In this document: positions 44,421 through 55,524 of the stretch, one piece after another | Layout of the letters: each line of letters starts with the position of its first letter | Position numbering within the stretch: the first letter of the stretch is position 1 | NCBI RefSeq assembly: GCF_022539505.1 | Contig: NC_061510.1 | Location: forward strand, 267,477,687-267,541,686 | Direction of reading: 5' to 3' | DNA from: Lolium rigidum | Lineage: Eukaryota; Streptophyta; Magnoliopsida; Poales; Poaceae | Length of the DNA stretch: 64,000 nucleotides | Translations under genes and position numbers: made by a program | Notes under the pieces: model-generated | The model's database searches: none | Told to the model about the DNA's origin: nothing | Seen by the model: the letters and a program-made list of their open reading frames with translations, nothing else

Positions 44421-45123
44421 CGTTTAGTAAAGGTTTTCCTGCTCACCCACGCAGCTCCACCCCCCCCCCCCTCCCCCGTGGATCGCCTTTTTTGACACTG
44501 TAAAATAGAAAAGAAAATGATAGAAAATTCAAAAAACAAAATGTTTTCAGATTCTTGTATTTATGCAACCTACTATTAGGAAAAATTAACAAATTTGAAT
44601 TTTCACTTTTTTTGCAAAAAAGTTTTGAAAAATGGTAAAACCGCAATAACTTTTGCATACGACGTCGAAAAAAAATGTATAATATAGCAAAAAAATCCTG
44701 GGAAAAAGTTACATCCGATTAACAAATTTTTAGATTCTCAAAATTCCAAATGAAAATATGAAAGCAGGAAGATTTTAGTTTTTTTCCAGAAATTTAGAAT
44801 TTTATATATTTTTATTTTTTATTAAATTAAATCAATAATTATAAGATTTTTTGAATCCCAGAATATTACTATGACTTTTAGCAAATTATAATATTTTCAA
44901 ATTTTCAGGTTTTAGGTTTGGCAAAAATAATATTTAAAAATTACAAAATAATTAAAAATAATACAAATTAAAAAGTTAATTTTATTTATTTATTCAACAT
45001 TATTATTACATCATTACTTTTGTTTATTAAAAAATTATTTGAAATTTAAACAATAAAAAAGTGTGACATCAACCAACATGTTAATAGGATTGATATGATA
45101 CTACTATCACATACATGCGCGCG

Positions 45124-45216
45124 AAGCACTTGGAAGTGGAACGGGATGGAACTCGGAAGTTAAGCGTGCTAGTGCGGGAGTAGTGTGAGGATGGGTGACC
45201 GACCGGAAAGTTTGAC
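45124..45216 (+). ncRNA. 5S rRNA-derived sequence inside CACTA element
   Basis: The segment ACTCGGAAGTTAAGCGTGCT (45151-45170) followed by GAGTAGTG and GGATGGGTGACC (45189-45200) matches the A box, intermediate element and C box of plant 5S rRNA (recalled core GAACTCCGAAGTTAAGCGTGC and AGGATGGGTGACC). Similarity continues weakly on both sides (AAGCACTTGG; GACCGGAAAGTTTGACCACG). The 5' third of 5S rRNA is diverged, so it cannot be a ribosomal gene. The internal pol III promoter blocks, however, look preserved. It lies about 970 bp from the left end and 680 bp from the right end of the transposon. Confidence 0.8.
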
Positions 45217-45959
45217 CACGGATAAGTAATTTGACTAGAGATTAAGTGTAGTTAGAGACTAACGGAAATACTAGAAATTCTGGAAAAAAAATGAGTGAAA
45301 AAAATAAAATAAAATAAAATTTATGAAAAAATTTAGTTAAACAAAATTAAACGAAATAGCCTTTAGCACCGGTTGGGAGGCCTTTAGTACCGAATCTTTA
45401 GTACCGGTTCCAAAACCGGTACTAAAGCCCTTTTGAAACCGGTACTAAAGGGGGTGGCAAAATATCCAGTGATACCACACCTCACATGATACCATGATAC
45501 CACTTCACAAAATTTAAATTTGTAAGTGACAAAAAAATTACAATAAATTTGTGGTTGTTCACAAGATGTATGTTTACATTGTCTAAAATTTTCAGATCCA
45601 AATTTAAAGTACACAAAGAGAAACAAAAAAGACAAATGTTGTGTGAATAGTGGCATTTTGAATTTTCGTCTTTATGTGACACTATTCATGCTAGATTTCT
45701 CTTTTTTGTTTCTCTAAGGATATTTCAAATTTGGTTATGAAAGTTACAAGGTATGTAAACACACATGTTGTGAACACCCAAAATTTTAGTTTCGAATTTT
45801 TTGACATTTACAATTTAAATTTTAAAGAGTGGTATCATGGTATCAAATAAGGTGTGGTATCACTAGATATGTTCTCGGAAGGGGGTTTCTCTACTAGTGT
45901 TCGTATGGTAAAACTTATGCTTGTGTTCTTTTGAATTTTTAGGATTGCATATATCGATG

Positions 45960-46207
45960 TGGACTTGCATGTGTTGATGGCGGAGTCGTCTACCACATGC
46001 ATTTGTTGATGTACCAATTGCCGTGTGCTTTTTACGGTCTTTACCGAGTTCAAAATTCTGCCGTGTTCCTTTACGTTGTTTTACCGTGTTTTTTCTGCCT
46101 GCTCTTCTTTTTTCTCCACACGGCAGAGTCTACCTTTGCCGTGTTCCAGGCTATAGGGCATACAGCAAAGCGTGCGCGGCACGGCAAAACACGATTTTGC
46201 CGTAGTG
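45960..46207. mobile_element. Remnant end of an older CACTA element
   Basis: Several TGCCGTGTTC-type motifs lead to ATTTTGCCGTAGTG (ends 46207). Inverted, this is CACTACGGCAAAAT, a typical CACTA terminus. The other end is not found. Confidence 0.5.
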
Positions 46208-46471
46208 CACACACAAGATAGATCGCTTGAAGTAAAATATGCAAACGAGCAACACTAGACAGACATCAAATTATTTCTCAGTGGTGAATGCAGCTGCGGC
46301 ACAGGAGCCAATCGAGCAGCAGAACTCACTCCAGCACTACTAGGGTGCCATGCAACAGCGATACACACTCCAAAACATCAACATGCAGACTCTGAAACTT
46401 GACTAATGTAGCATGAAACTCTTAACAGAGCAGACAGCCGGCCGGTGTCTTCTATTCCTCCTTGATGTGCA
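46208..46471 (-). other. 3' flank of fasciclin gene 1
   Basis: Similar to 52070-52230 downstream of the paralog (CCAGCAC...GCCATGCAAC against CCAGCAC...ACCATGCAAC), so it is probably 3' UTR within the duplication. Confidence 0.5.
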
Positions 46472-47257
46472 TCACTGTGTATCCTTGATCCGCATCTTTC
46501 CGAACCTGCCCTCCGCCGCCACCCAGCCGCCGAGGAAGCCCACGATGGACCCTAGGACCATGAGCAGCACCACCCAGACCGGGATGCAGCAGTACAGCCA
46601 GCCACCGCACGCCGCCGCCTCGTCCCCTCCGTCCAGCTTCTGTCGAAGATGGCCTGGCAGCAGCACGGCGTCCACGATGTACATGACGAGGGGGCCCTCC
46701 GACGACGACGAAACCGTCTTGATCACCCTGGCCGCACCGCCTTGGCACGGCGCGCACAGCCAAACCGTGTCGCCGTCGTCGCGGAGGGTGATGCTGTGGC
46801 TGCTGTTGGTGGCCAGCGTGCGCACCGCAACCGAGTCGAAGGCCGCGAGCTGCGCCCGGATGTAGCGCGCCGCCGTGGCGTGGTGCAGGAGGACGTCGAG
46901 CCTGTCGCTGTCGGCGAGAGTTCCGAACTTCGGCTCGAACGCGGCCACGGCCTTGTCGTCGGGGCAGAAGAGGGTGAGCCCTCCACCGCCCGGTACGAGC
47001 CGCTGCTGGAAGACGTCGCTGACGTTCGGCGACGCGGCGACGAGGGCCGCGAACCTCCCGCAGCCGCTCGTGGACATGATGTCCATGAGCTGCCCCTGCG
47101 GCGGCGGCGGCGCGTCGGACCCGTCACCACGGCCCGAGTCGGGGGTGCCTGGGAGCTGAAGATGGGGAATCTCCATCGCCCCGTCGTCGCCGGTGGCGGC
47201 GGCTCCTGACGCGAAGAGCACAAGGGCGATCAGAAAAGGTGCGGCCGATCCCGCCAT
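46472..47257 (-). CDS. Fasciclin-domain arabinogalactan-like protein, copy 1
   Basis: Single exon, 261 residues, ATG at 47255-47257. A signal peptide is at about 1-21 (FLIALVLFASGAAA). A short Pro-rich segment (LPGTPD, APPPPQG) precedes one fasciclin domain: LMDIMSTSGCGRFAALVA (57-74), the H1-like TLFCPDDKAVAAF (95-107), the central HH in LLHHATAARY (123-132), and the H2-like VMYIVDAVLLP (191-201). N-glycosylation sites are NVS (78) and NSS (151). Residues about 222-247 are hydrophobic (CCIPVWVVLLMVLGSIVGFL), followed by a charged tail (RFGKMRIKDTQ). A charged tail is unlike a GPI signal and suggests a true membrane anchor. FLAs act in cell-wall adhesion. It is a tandem duplicate of 52231-53016. 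Confidence 0.9.
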   Translation of the reverse strand: MAGSAAPFLIALVLFASGAAATGDDGAMEIPHLQLPGTPDSGRGDGSDAPPPPQGQLMDIMSTSGCGRFAALVAASPNVSDVFQQRLVPGGGGLTLFCPDDKAVAAFEPKFGTLADSDRLDVLLHHATAARYIRAQLAAFDSVAVRTLATNSSHSITLRDDGDTVWLCAPCQGGAARVIKTVSSSSEGPLVMYIVDAVLLPGHLRQKLDGGDEAAACGGWLYCCIPVWVVLLMVLGSIVGFLGGWVAAEGRFGKMRIKDTQ

Positions 47258-48060
47258 TGCGCGTCGAGATCGCGCGCCGCACGAGCTAGCTAATTAAGCG
47301 GGAGCGAGAGGGTGAGTGGAGTGGAGTTGCTATGCTACTGGTTACTGGTTAGGACGAGTGAAGTGAGCTGGGTGGCCCGTGAGGGAACTATTTATGCACG
47401 GTGAATAATTAGCACGAAGGCAACTGCCTACCAAGAGAGTGTAAAGGCTGGATCCTATACGTGTCGATCGACGTACTGTGTTCCTGCATCAATATGTGCT
47501 CTTGGTTTCACCATTGAGTTAGCTTGCACATGTATGTGCAAGCCAGCTGCTCTCCACTGTCCAGTGGTACGCCGCTATATACAGCTAGTAAGCATACCTT
47601 AATTTTAGATGGTGACACATGACAACTTAAGAAAAACTTTGGCTTACTGTATTGCTGCTGGTATAGTCATATTGATCTTGGACGGTTTGGACCGACTACT
47701 ACTTCAGGGAATACGATTCCCGGTAGAGCTAAACTTGGCTGCTCCTTGGTGGTTGCACGGCGTCCAGCTAACAAATGAGCATCCAATGGTACTCCCAAAG
47801 TCCACATAGTAGTTGCTCCATGCTGGCTTCGTGTTTAGACACCTTGAAAACAAGCCATGCATCGCCTTTGTTTGCTTTTGTAATGGTATGTTGTCTCAAG
47901 AAGAAAATCCAAAAATATATTGATATGAACTTTTTTCCATGGTAATTACCAAATATTATGCATTTGTGAGTTCTTTTTTATTTCGGTTTGGTCGTGGTGT
48001 TTATTTTTGGGTGGGAGGTCGGGGAACTTTGCCAACCCTACTAATGTTAAGTTTACGGTC
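47258..48060 (-). repeat. Duplicated upstream region of fasciclin gene 1
   Basis: Matches 53017-53900 and on to about 54600. Shared landmarks include TGATCTTGGACGGTTTGGAC and GAGCATCCAATGGTAC. It shows that the promoter was duplicated with the gene. Confidence 0.8.
47388..47397 (-). promoter_or_regulatory. TATA-like box of fasciclin gene 1
   Basis: Minus strand GCATAAATAG, about 130 bp upstream of the ATG. A related CCATAAATCC is upstream of the paralog (53091-53100). Confidence 0.45.
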
Positions 48061-48310
48061 GATATTATCATATAGCCAGTATCAAGCCTGGAAAAAGGTG
48101 GAGTGTGCAAGACCGATATGCCTTGATGCTTGACTGAAAATTCATAAGTTCGTTTTTCTTTCCCATTGTGCGTCCCTCCATGCTCTCGCCCCCTTGCACG
48201 AGCTGCCCCTCTAAGAGACTAAGAGACAACAATGTAAGCGGACTGTATCAGATTTTTTCCTTAACATATCCGTACAATTTTTTTCTCGACGAGTTCGAAG
48301 CAGATCAGGT

Positions 48311-48690
48311 CATAACCTATTGTTGATTCGGGTACGGATATACGAGACCGCATATTCGTAACAGAAATAGAGCAGGCAGGATGTGTCGCTCATAAGTAGG
48401 TCGACAAAACATACAACCAAAAATAATTGATAAGACAAGTTTAACAAAACACTAATAAATGAAATAATGTAACATGATAGAATAAAAAACATAACATAGC
48501 CACATGAGAAAAATAGATGCATATGGATGCAATAACACAAACACACACAAGGGCACACCGGCTCATGTTTCAACGGTATACTAATAAGTTTGTACTCCAT
48601 ATATCGATATAATTACAACGCCAGTGAGATATTGTTTAAGGGACGAACTAGGAAACTCACTCATTACTAAATGTGCTATATTAGCTTCGA
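48311..48690. repeat. Dispersed repeat, uninterrupted copy
   Basis: Unsplit counterpart of 42065-42386 plus 43568-43650. It provides the Helitron empty site near 48598. Type unknown. Confidence 0.7.
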
Positions 48691-49191
48691 TGTTTCACAT
48701 GAATATCAGATTATTCGGATAAAAATCATCGGATCATCCTAAAAAAAAATTGGATAAGGATGTCCTGGTGCTATTTGCTATACCATATCAATACCGTATA
48801 TGGGTGTCAAGTTCAGAACCGGATATCCTATCCGCTAGGTTCCTTCAAATCGAATATGTATTCTCTGAAACAGATTCAGAAACGAATTCGGTGCCAAAAT
48901 TATCATGTCCGTTTGCACCCCTACCAAGAGGGTGGCCTTGTTCTAGTCGCTCTCTTCTGTTGTATGGAACTTCTCTTAGATACAAGCAACCATGCATGGG
49001 CTTGTAGTATACATCATGAGAATGGAAAATAACATCAAGGGTGTGTCTTTCTCACGGGGTGATACCATCTTACTGTGTTGGTTTTACTGTTGTCGTGTTA
49101 CACTGAAAAAAAGCGACCTTAGATTTCTTTGGCGAATATGGACCAGGCATAATTAAACTCGTCAGGTTACATTGCATGCAAGTGTCATGTA
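48691..49191. other. Intergenic, nothing recognised
   Basis: No supported gene or repeat. Confidence 0.4.
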
Positions 49192-49427
49192 CTACCTCCG
49201 ATTCAAAGAATAAGGCGCCCTCGTTTTACGTGATTTTTGTTTGACTAAGAATTACTTCAAATATATAAAGATTATTTGTATGAAATTAGCATCATTAGAA
49301 AGTGTTTTTCAATACGAATCCAACGATACTAATTACATATAATATAACCAAGATTTTGTTGCTTAATTTTTATGGTCAAAGTTCGTCTTGGAATACGCGT
49401 GTGCCTTATTCCTTGGGACGAAGGTAG
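49192..49427. mobile_element. Stowaway-type MITE, copy 2
   Basis: 236 bp with ends CTACCTCCGATTCAAAGAAT and CCTTGGGACGAAGGTAG, TA on both sides, similar throughout to 16704-16932. The 3' end is more complete than in copy 1. Confidence 0.9.
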
Positions 49428-49910
49428 TATGATTTATTCAGCATCCACTATTAGATTGAAAGTCCACACAGCAGCGTGTTCAGGCAGGCTTTGCTTTAGA
49501 TAGCCAGCTTTTGTATCATGCCAACTTGTGTCATGTGATCATCTAGAACTAGAAGAGCAAGCAGCATCACTTTTTGTGGCCATGGACACGAGCTAGATAG
49601 GAGCCTAAGTTAACCTAGCTAGGGACGGGAGCTGAAACTGTGTATGCGTGAGCCGATCAGAGCTGTGTAGATCGAGCTCGGTTGTGTGGCCGTGTTGGGA
49701 AATGTAGACAGGGGTGGTAACGTGTCGCACGCTCATAGGAGCTTTTCAGCCAGGGAGGGAGAGCCTCTGTTGTGCGCCACATGCGAACGTCGTTTTCGTT
49801 TGTTTTTTCTTTAAGTTTTGCTTTCGCCCGGGTTCACCTTCCTTTTTTGCATGCATTTCCTCCTCGGATTTGAAGTGGATTTCTATTGCACGGTTAAAAA
49901 CGACGCCAAA

Positions 49911-50808
<898 letters not shown>

Positions 50809-50820
50809 GCTCTGATACCA
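50809..50820 (-). promoter_or_regulatory. Primer-binding site, initiator tRNA-Met type
   Basis: The minus strand reads TGGTATCAGAGC immediately after the LTR end TCCTAACA, the canonical copia/TRIM arrangement. Confidence 0.8.
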
Positions 50821-50947
50821 TGTTAGGATTATAGACTGTATATATTACCAGGGGGCCAAAGGCCACAATATATAGTACAGGTACAGGTATGCAGGAAGTC
50901 CCCTAACATATGAGGAAACTACAATATACAAATATATACATCTAACA
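50821..50947 (-). repeat. Short LTR (127 bp), copia or TRIM-like
   Basis: On the minus strand it begins TGTTAGATGTATATATTTGT and ends AATCCTAACA, directly followed by the tRNA-Met PBS. A second LTR was not found in the window, so the element is truncated. The very short LTR is TRIM-like. Confidence 0.7.
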
Positions 50948-50989
50948 ACAACTATTTGATGGATAGTTCTCATCTCTTTGCGTTGTCGT

Positions 50990-51197
50990 TTCTGAGATCT
51001 TTGTTGGTATGTTTTCAGCGGTGGGATTGGCAATGTGTCGAGAGTTTGTGTTATAGGAGTTGCATGTTATGATAGTTGTGGTTGTCGAGAGTATGTGTTG
51101 TTGTAATGGTTTTGCCCCATATTTCCATTAATTAATCAGTCGTTCTCTTCTTGATTAATAGTTTTGAGTAAAGCTTTTGCCCTCTTCTTTTTTTTAA
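50990..51197 (+). mobile_element. LINE 3' tail remnant
   Basis: It ends TTGATTAATAGTTTTGAGTA, then AAGCTTTTGCCCTC and a T-rich tract. It resembles the tail of the better preserved fragment at 54935-55524 (TTAATTAATAGACGAGGCAA, then AGCTTTTGCCTCC and poly-A). Confidence 0.45.
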
Positions 51198-51443
51198 CAA
51201 CTAAAAGTCTGGACAAAACCTATTTCAACTACTTACCAAAAGTAACTCACATTCATTTGTCACAGTGATTTTACAGTTACACTCGGACAAGGTTATACGA
51301 TGAACTCTCTCCAAAGTCTGTAGCCATCAAATCTACTTGCAAAGGCTCCGAGAAATGGCGGTCAGATGCATTTCTATTCTAATTTATTTCAAGGTTACAT
51401 CAGAATAAAGTTTTAGTAGTTCCATATGTGTGACAGCTGGAGC

Positions 51444-51609
51444 GAGGCGATGTACCGCCACTTATCATGTACTCCCGCCATTTGTAAATAAGAGCCGCAA
51501 ATTTATCTAGACATGGATGTATCCTTGAGGCGATGTACCGCTACTTATCATGTACTCCCGACATTTGTAAATAAGGGCCTCAAATTTATCTAGACATGGA
51601 TGTATCCTT
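51444..51609. repeat. Two-unit 83-bp tandem repeat
   Basis: 51444-51526 and 51527-51609 start GAGGCGATGTACCG and end GACATGGATGTATCCTT, differing at only a few bases. The sequence looks like part of a Stowaway (AAATTTATCTAGACATGGAT) followed by a partial 3' end (TCTAGATATAATCG...). Confidence 0.85.
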
Positions 51610-52230
51610 GAAACGCTTCTAGATATAATCGTATCTAGACGAAGTTGAGTCAATTATTTATGGATGGAGAGGGTTTTATTAGCTCAAGGATTAAGTGGTG
51701 GTTGGATATTTCAGATTTTAAAAAGCATGTTACCTATAACAAAGCGAGCCTGTGTAAAGTTCCGTAAGAAAACAGTAGGACTGAATGCTGTTTCTTGATG
51801 CACCGTAACGCACCTAGAAATAGTTAAATGCATCAGTACAAGCAGATATATACAATACTTCCTACAAGAAAAAAGATAAGACAAGAAGCTTGTTTTGATT
51901 GGCTACTACTGTAATTTGCTTCCTACAAGGATTTGGAGACTGCTCACTTCAGTGTCAAAGAAAAAAGGAGTTCAGATCGCTCGGATACTAGCTACATCCT
52001 TTTTCACGACAACAGAAACAGCACGAAGCAAGAATATTGCAGAATTATAGATGGGTGATGGACTCGCACACCAGACAAGATCGCTGGAAGAAATATGCCG
52101 AGGCAATACAGAGGAACAACATAACTCACGGATCCAGCACTAGAGTACCATGCAACTAAACACAACTTAAGAGTTAAGACTCGGGCGTGCTTATTCTCTT
52201 CCTCCGGCCTTCCTCTTTCATCCCTGCATC
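51610..52230. other. Intergenic and 3' flank of fasciclin gene 2
   Basis: From about 52070 it is similar to the 3' flank of copy 1. Nothing else recognised. Confidence 0.4.
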
Positions 52231-53016
52231 CTAGATCCCGCGTCTAACCATCCATGTTCCGATCAGGGAGCCCGCGACGCCCGATCCGATCCACCACAGC
52301 GCCAACCCGGGCAGGTTGCCGCAGTACTGCCATTGCAGCCAACCAAGGTACCCACCGGCACCTTGCGCCGCCGCCTTCTCCTCTCCTCCATCCAGCTTCT
52401 CAAGATCTCGCAGCAGCACGGCGTCCGCGACGTAAAGGACGAGGGGGGGCTCCTCCGAGGAGACCGTCTTCGTAACCGTGGCCTTGCCGGCCCGTGGCCA
52501 CATTGACGACACGCACAGCCTCATCCTGTCGCAGCAGTCGCAGACGAGGACGGTCTGCATCTCGTTGGTGGCCGCGTCGGCGACGGCCAGCGTGGGCACG
52601 CCCACCCACGCGAAGCCGGCGAGCCGCGCCGGGCCGTAGAGCCCTGCGGCGCCGTGGTGCAGCAGCACGGCGACCCGGTCGCTGTCGGCGAGGGCTCGGA
52701 ATGTCGGCTCGAAGGCGGCGACCGCGCTGTCGTCGGGGCAGAAGACGGTGAGCCCTCCGCCGCCCTGTACGAGGCGCTGCTGGAAGACGTCGCTGGCGTT
52801 GGGCGTCGCGGCGACGAGGGCCGCGAACCTCCCGCAGCCGCTCGTGGACATGATGTCCATGAGCCGCCCCTGCGGCGTCGGCGCGTCGGACCCGTGTCCA
52901 CGGCTCGGGTCGGGGGTGCCCGGAAGCTGGAGGTGGGGAAGGGTCGCCCCGTCGTCGCCGCCGGCGGTGAGTACGCACGCGATGAGCAGAAGGCCGAGCA
53001 GACAGAATGCCGCCAT
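52231..53016 (-). CDS. Fasciclin-domain arabinogalactan-like protein, copy 2
   Basis: Single exon, 261 residues, ATG at 53014-53016, the same length as copy 1 although the two proteins differ by several indels. Signal peptide at about 1-18 (AFCLLGLLLIACVLTAGG). The fasciclin domain has LMDIMSTSGCGRFAALVA, H1-like GLTVFCPDDSAVAAF, LLHHGAAGLY and H2-like VLYVADAVLL. An extra Cys-rich insert (LVCDCCDRMRLC) lies in the second half. The C-terminus has a hydrophobic stretch (GLALWWIGSGVAGSLIGTWM) then VRRGI, again a basic tail. The N-terminal half is the most conserved between the copies. It arose by tandem duplication with its flanks. Both copies are intact, so both may be functional. Confidence 0.9.
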   Translation of the reverse strand: MAAFCLLGLLLIACVLTAGGDDGATLPHLQLPGTPDPSRGHGSDAPTPQGRLMDIMSTSGCGRFAALVAATPNASDVFQQRLVQGGGGLTVFCPDDSAVAAFEPTFRALADSDRVAVLLHHGAAGLYGPARLAGFAWVGVPTLAVADAATNEMQTVLVCDCCDRMRLCVSSMWPRAGKATVTKTVSSEEPPLVLYVADAVLLRDLEKLDGGEEKAAAQGAGGYLGWLQWQYCGNLPGLALWWIGSGVAGSLIGTWMVRRGI

Positions 53017-54604
53017 TGCGAGCTAAGCGGGAGCGGGTGGATCAGTGTGAGTTGCTCTGCTACTGGTTAGGACAAGTGAAGTGAGCGGATGGATTTATGG
53101 AGGAAGAAGAGTGAAGTGCAACTGCGACGAAAGGAGTGAGCAGTGTAAGGCTGGAGCTACGTGTCGATCGACTAGCGGTGTCTTTGTATTCACACTAGCG
53201 AAAGAAATCATCAAGCACAACGAGAGCGCCTGGGTGTCTGTCTCCTGAAATTAGCCGAACGTGAAACGATCAACAAATGCCAACAAGATAAAGATCTTGA
53301 ACTGACAATGCGTTCTCCATCCATTAGCTCCGGGCCGGGGGATCAGCACATGTGGTCTATGGTCACTATTCATCTCCTATATACGGCAAGCATGATTTAA
53401 TTTTAGATGGAAACACACGACACAGTTGAAGAAAATAGTGGGGTTCGGTGTGTCTACGTGTGTCACCTTTGATTTCCACGCTCCTTTTACAAAACTTCAG
53501 CTTACTGTGTGGTACACAGTCATATCGATCTTGGACGGTTTGGACCAACTACAACTACTCAGGGAATACGTCCTCATCCCCGGCAGAGCTAAACTCGGCA
53601 GTTCCTTGGTGGAAGCTTTATCAAATGAGCATCCAATGGTACACCCAAAGTCCACTGAGTAGTTTGTTCGTGCCGGCTTTGTTTCTAGACAGCTTGGCGA
53701 CATGTCAAGTATCCACTACGTTTGTTTGCTTTTCCGGCATGTGGTATACTGGTATATTGTCTCAAGAACAAAATCCAAACAAAAAAGGTATTAGTTCTTT
53801 TCTATGGTATTTAGTAGATATTATGCATTTGTGAGTTTTTTTTTTTGGTTTGGTCATGGGGTGAATTATTTTGGAGGTGGGAGGAGGGGAAAACCGCCAC
53901 CTGGTGGGGTGGGGGGTTATACACTGACCTGGTCGGTGGTTGCACCGCACACCCTCCCAGCCGTACATGGGCGGTCTTGGGCGGGCCAGCGATTTTTCCC
54001 CTTTTTGGGGTTTTCTATCCTTTTCCTTTTTTCTCTTTTTTTCGTTTTTAAAATGGAACTTTTTTCTAATCCGTTTTTTTCAAAAAAACATTTTTTCCCT
54101 CAATTTAACATTTTAAAATTTGATTTTTTCCAAATATGAACATATTTTAAATTTTAAATTTTTAAAGAAATAATAATTAAATATGACCTTTTTTAGATTG
54201 ATTTTTTTTAAAAAAAAGTTGAATATTTTTAATCTAAGTATTTTCAAAATAGAACATTTTTCGAACTTGAACATTTTCTGAGGTTAACATTTTTGAGATT
54301 GAACATTTTTTGAAAAATGTTTTTTTCCTAAATTTGACCATCTTTTTTGATTGAATATTTTTTGAACATGACCATTTTTTTAAAAAAAAATACATTTTAA
54401 AATTCAAAATATATGTTAAATTAATCTTAAGAAATAAAAAAGAAACAAAAAACAAAAAAGGAAAATGAAAAAAAAATGAACTGGGCCAACCAGGCCAGCC
54501 CATACCGTGCGCGGTAACGCCTAACCTGGTCAGCATATTACATATAGGTCTCGCCCTGCTGCCTACCCTACTAATTATAAGATTAGGAATATTATCACAT
54601 ATCA
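53017..54604 (-). repeat. Duplicated upstream region of fasciclin gene 2, with insertion
   Basis: Homologous to 47258-48100 but interrupted by about 660 bp (about 53898-54560) that includes the TIR element at 53922-54535. A TATA-like CCATAAATCC is at 53091-53100. Confidence 0.75.
53922..54535. mobile_element. AT-rich TIR element (unclassified DNA transposon)
   Basis: Flanked by TA (53920-53921 and 54536-54537). The ends CACTGACCTGGTCGGTGGTT and, inverted, TGCTGACCAGGTTAGGCGTT are partly similar over about 40 bp. The interior is made of many GAACATTTTTTGA-like repeats and is over 70% AT by eye. Its absence from copy 1 of the duplication supports insertion after duplication. Confidence 0.55.
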
Positions 54605-54934
54605 GAAATCAATAATTTTGTTTAGAAATTGCCCTTCATCCTTTTTTCTTTGTTCTTTTCTTGTGATGTGTCGTCACAACTTGCGCTCGTTAGCGCCAAC
54701 AATTCTGCCTTGAGGAATAGAGGTTCCCCTATTAACTGCCGCTCCAGTCAATTTCTAAATAGGACCCAATGTATCTTTGTGAGTGATCTTCCACTGAGCA
54801 TTTTGTGGGAAACCATTAATCTCAAGCTCAGCATCATAGTGTTATGGAATTGCATTGCCCTGTATCCTTGCCAGATTTTGTGCTAAGTTCCTTGCAGCAT
54901 CAAGTGCACGTTCCTTGCAGCATCAAGTGCACGT
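54605..54934. other. Unassigned, with 23-bp tandem repeat
   Basis: GTTCCTTGCAGCATCAAGTG begins both units of a 23-bp repeat at 54887-54909 and 54910-54932; a (CT) run follows at 54934-54950. Probably part of the LINE-like fragment. Confidence 0.5.
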
Positions 54935-55524
54935 TCTCTCTCTCTCTCTCGCCTGAGTTTGACAGGCAGGTGGTTTTGATTGGTGATGAGGTTTCGGAGT
55001 TTGGACTGTTGTCAGCTGTGCCTGGACTCCTGGAGCGGTTGTCGCCAGAGAAGTTTGCAACTTTCTCGCTACCTTTGCTATTGCCAGGGGTGGAGCTACA
55101 GTGTAAGCACCGGTGTCAATTGACACCGACGCCCAGGACACATTTCCTTATAGTTCTAGTGCATAAGCAAAAAATGACACCATTAAAAATAGTTGTAACC
55201 TTGTGTTGTTTGTTGTTATGACACCACTGACCATTTATTCTGGCTTCGCCCCTGGCTATTGCCTACCCTGGACCTACAGTTGGCTGACGGGTGCCCCCTA
55301 TGTCCTAGCTTGTCCTTTACGGCTCGATGTTGGAGTATCGTGTTTGAGTGTTTGTTAGTGTCGCGATGTTGGAGTGTCTTGCTTGTGGGTGTGTGGATAT
55401 GTTGTTTGTGTGGGCTTGGCCCTATTGCTGTAGGTTTTCGCTCGATTTTCTCCTAAAAACTGAGCACTTTTCTTAATTAATAGACGAGGCAAAGCTTTTG
55501 CCTCCATTTCAAAAAAAAAAAAAA
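54935..55524 (+). mobile_element. LINE-like 3' fragment with poly-A
   Basis: It ends CGAGGCAAAGCTTTTGCCTCC, ATTTC and a run of about 15 A (55510-55524), the usual tail of grass L1-type LINEs. No RT motif is present, so the 5' limit is uncertain. A hAT MITE interrupts it at 55085-55254. Confidence 0.55.
55085..55254. mobile_element. hAT-type MITE, 170 bp
   Basis: Ends CAGGGGTGGAGCTACAG and CTGGCTTCGCCCCTG with an exact 8-bp target duplication GCTATTGC (55077-55084 and 55255-55262). The 8-bp duplication and CAGGGG.GGAGC-type ends identify hAT. Confidence 0.9.

Larger units (their letters stand above)
44154..45899. mobile_element. Small non-autonomous CACTA element
   Basis: 1746 bp. The left end is CACTAGTAGAAAAAGGGGC, the right end inverted is CACTAGTAGAGAAACCCCC, and the target duplication is TTC (44151-44153 and 45900-45902). 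Subterminal arrays of TTTAGTACCGGTTCGTG and its inverse lie at 44190-44420 and 45360-45455. The AT-rich interior has no transposase. It contains a 5S rRNA-like segment (45124-45216). It is inserted near the decayed end of another CACTA element. Confidence 0.9.

Noticed and set aside
45124..45216. A functional 5S rRNA gene
   Set aside because: Only the internal promoter part and 3' neighbourhood are similar. The 5' third is not 5S-like, there is no tandem array, and it sits within a transposon.
46649..47209. Plus-strand frames over both fasciclin genes
   Set aside because: GC-rich shadows of the fasciclin coding strand. The same artefact appears in both paralogs (also at 52654-53070).
46208..48060. 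Fasciclin genes as assembly duplicates of one locus
   Set aside because: The coding sequences differ at many positions and by indels and have different insertions nearby, so they are true paralogs.
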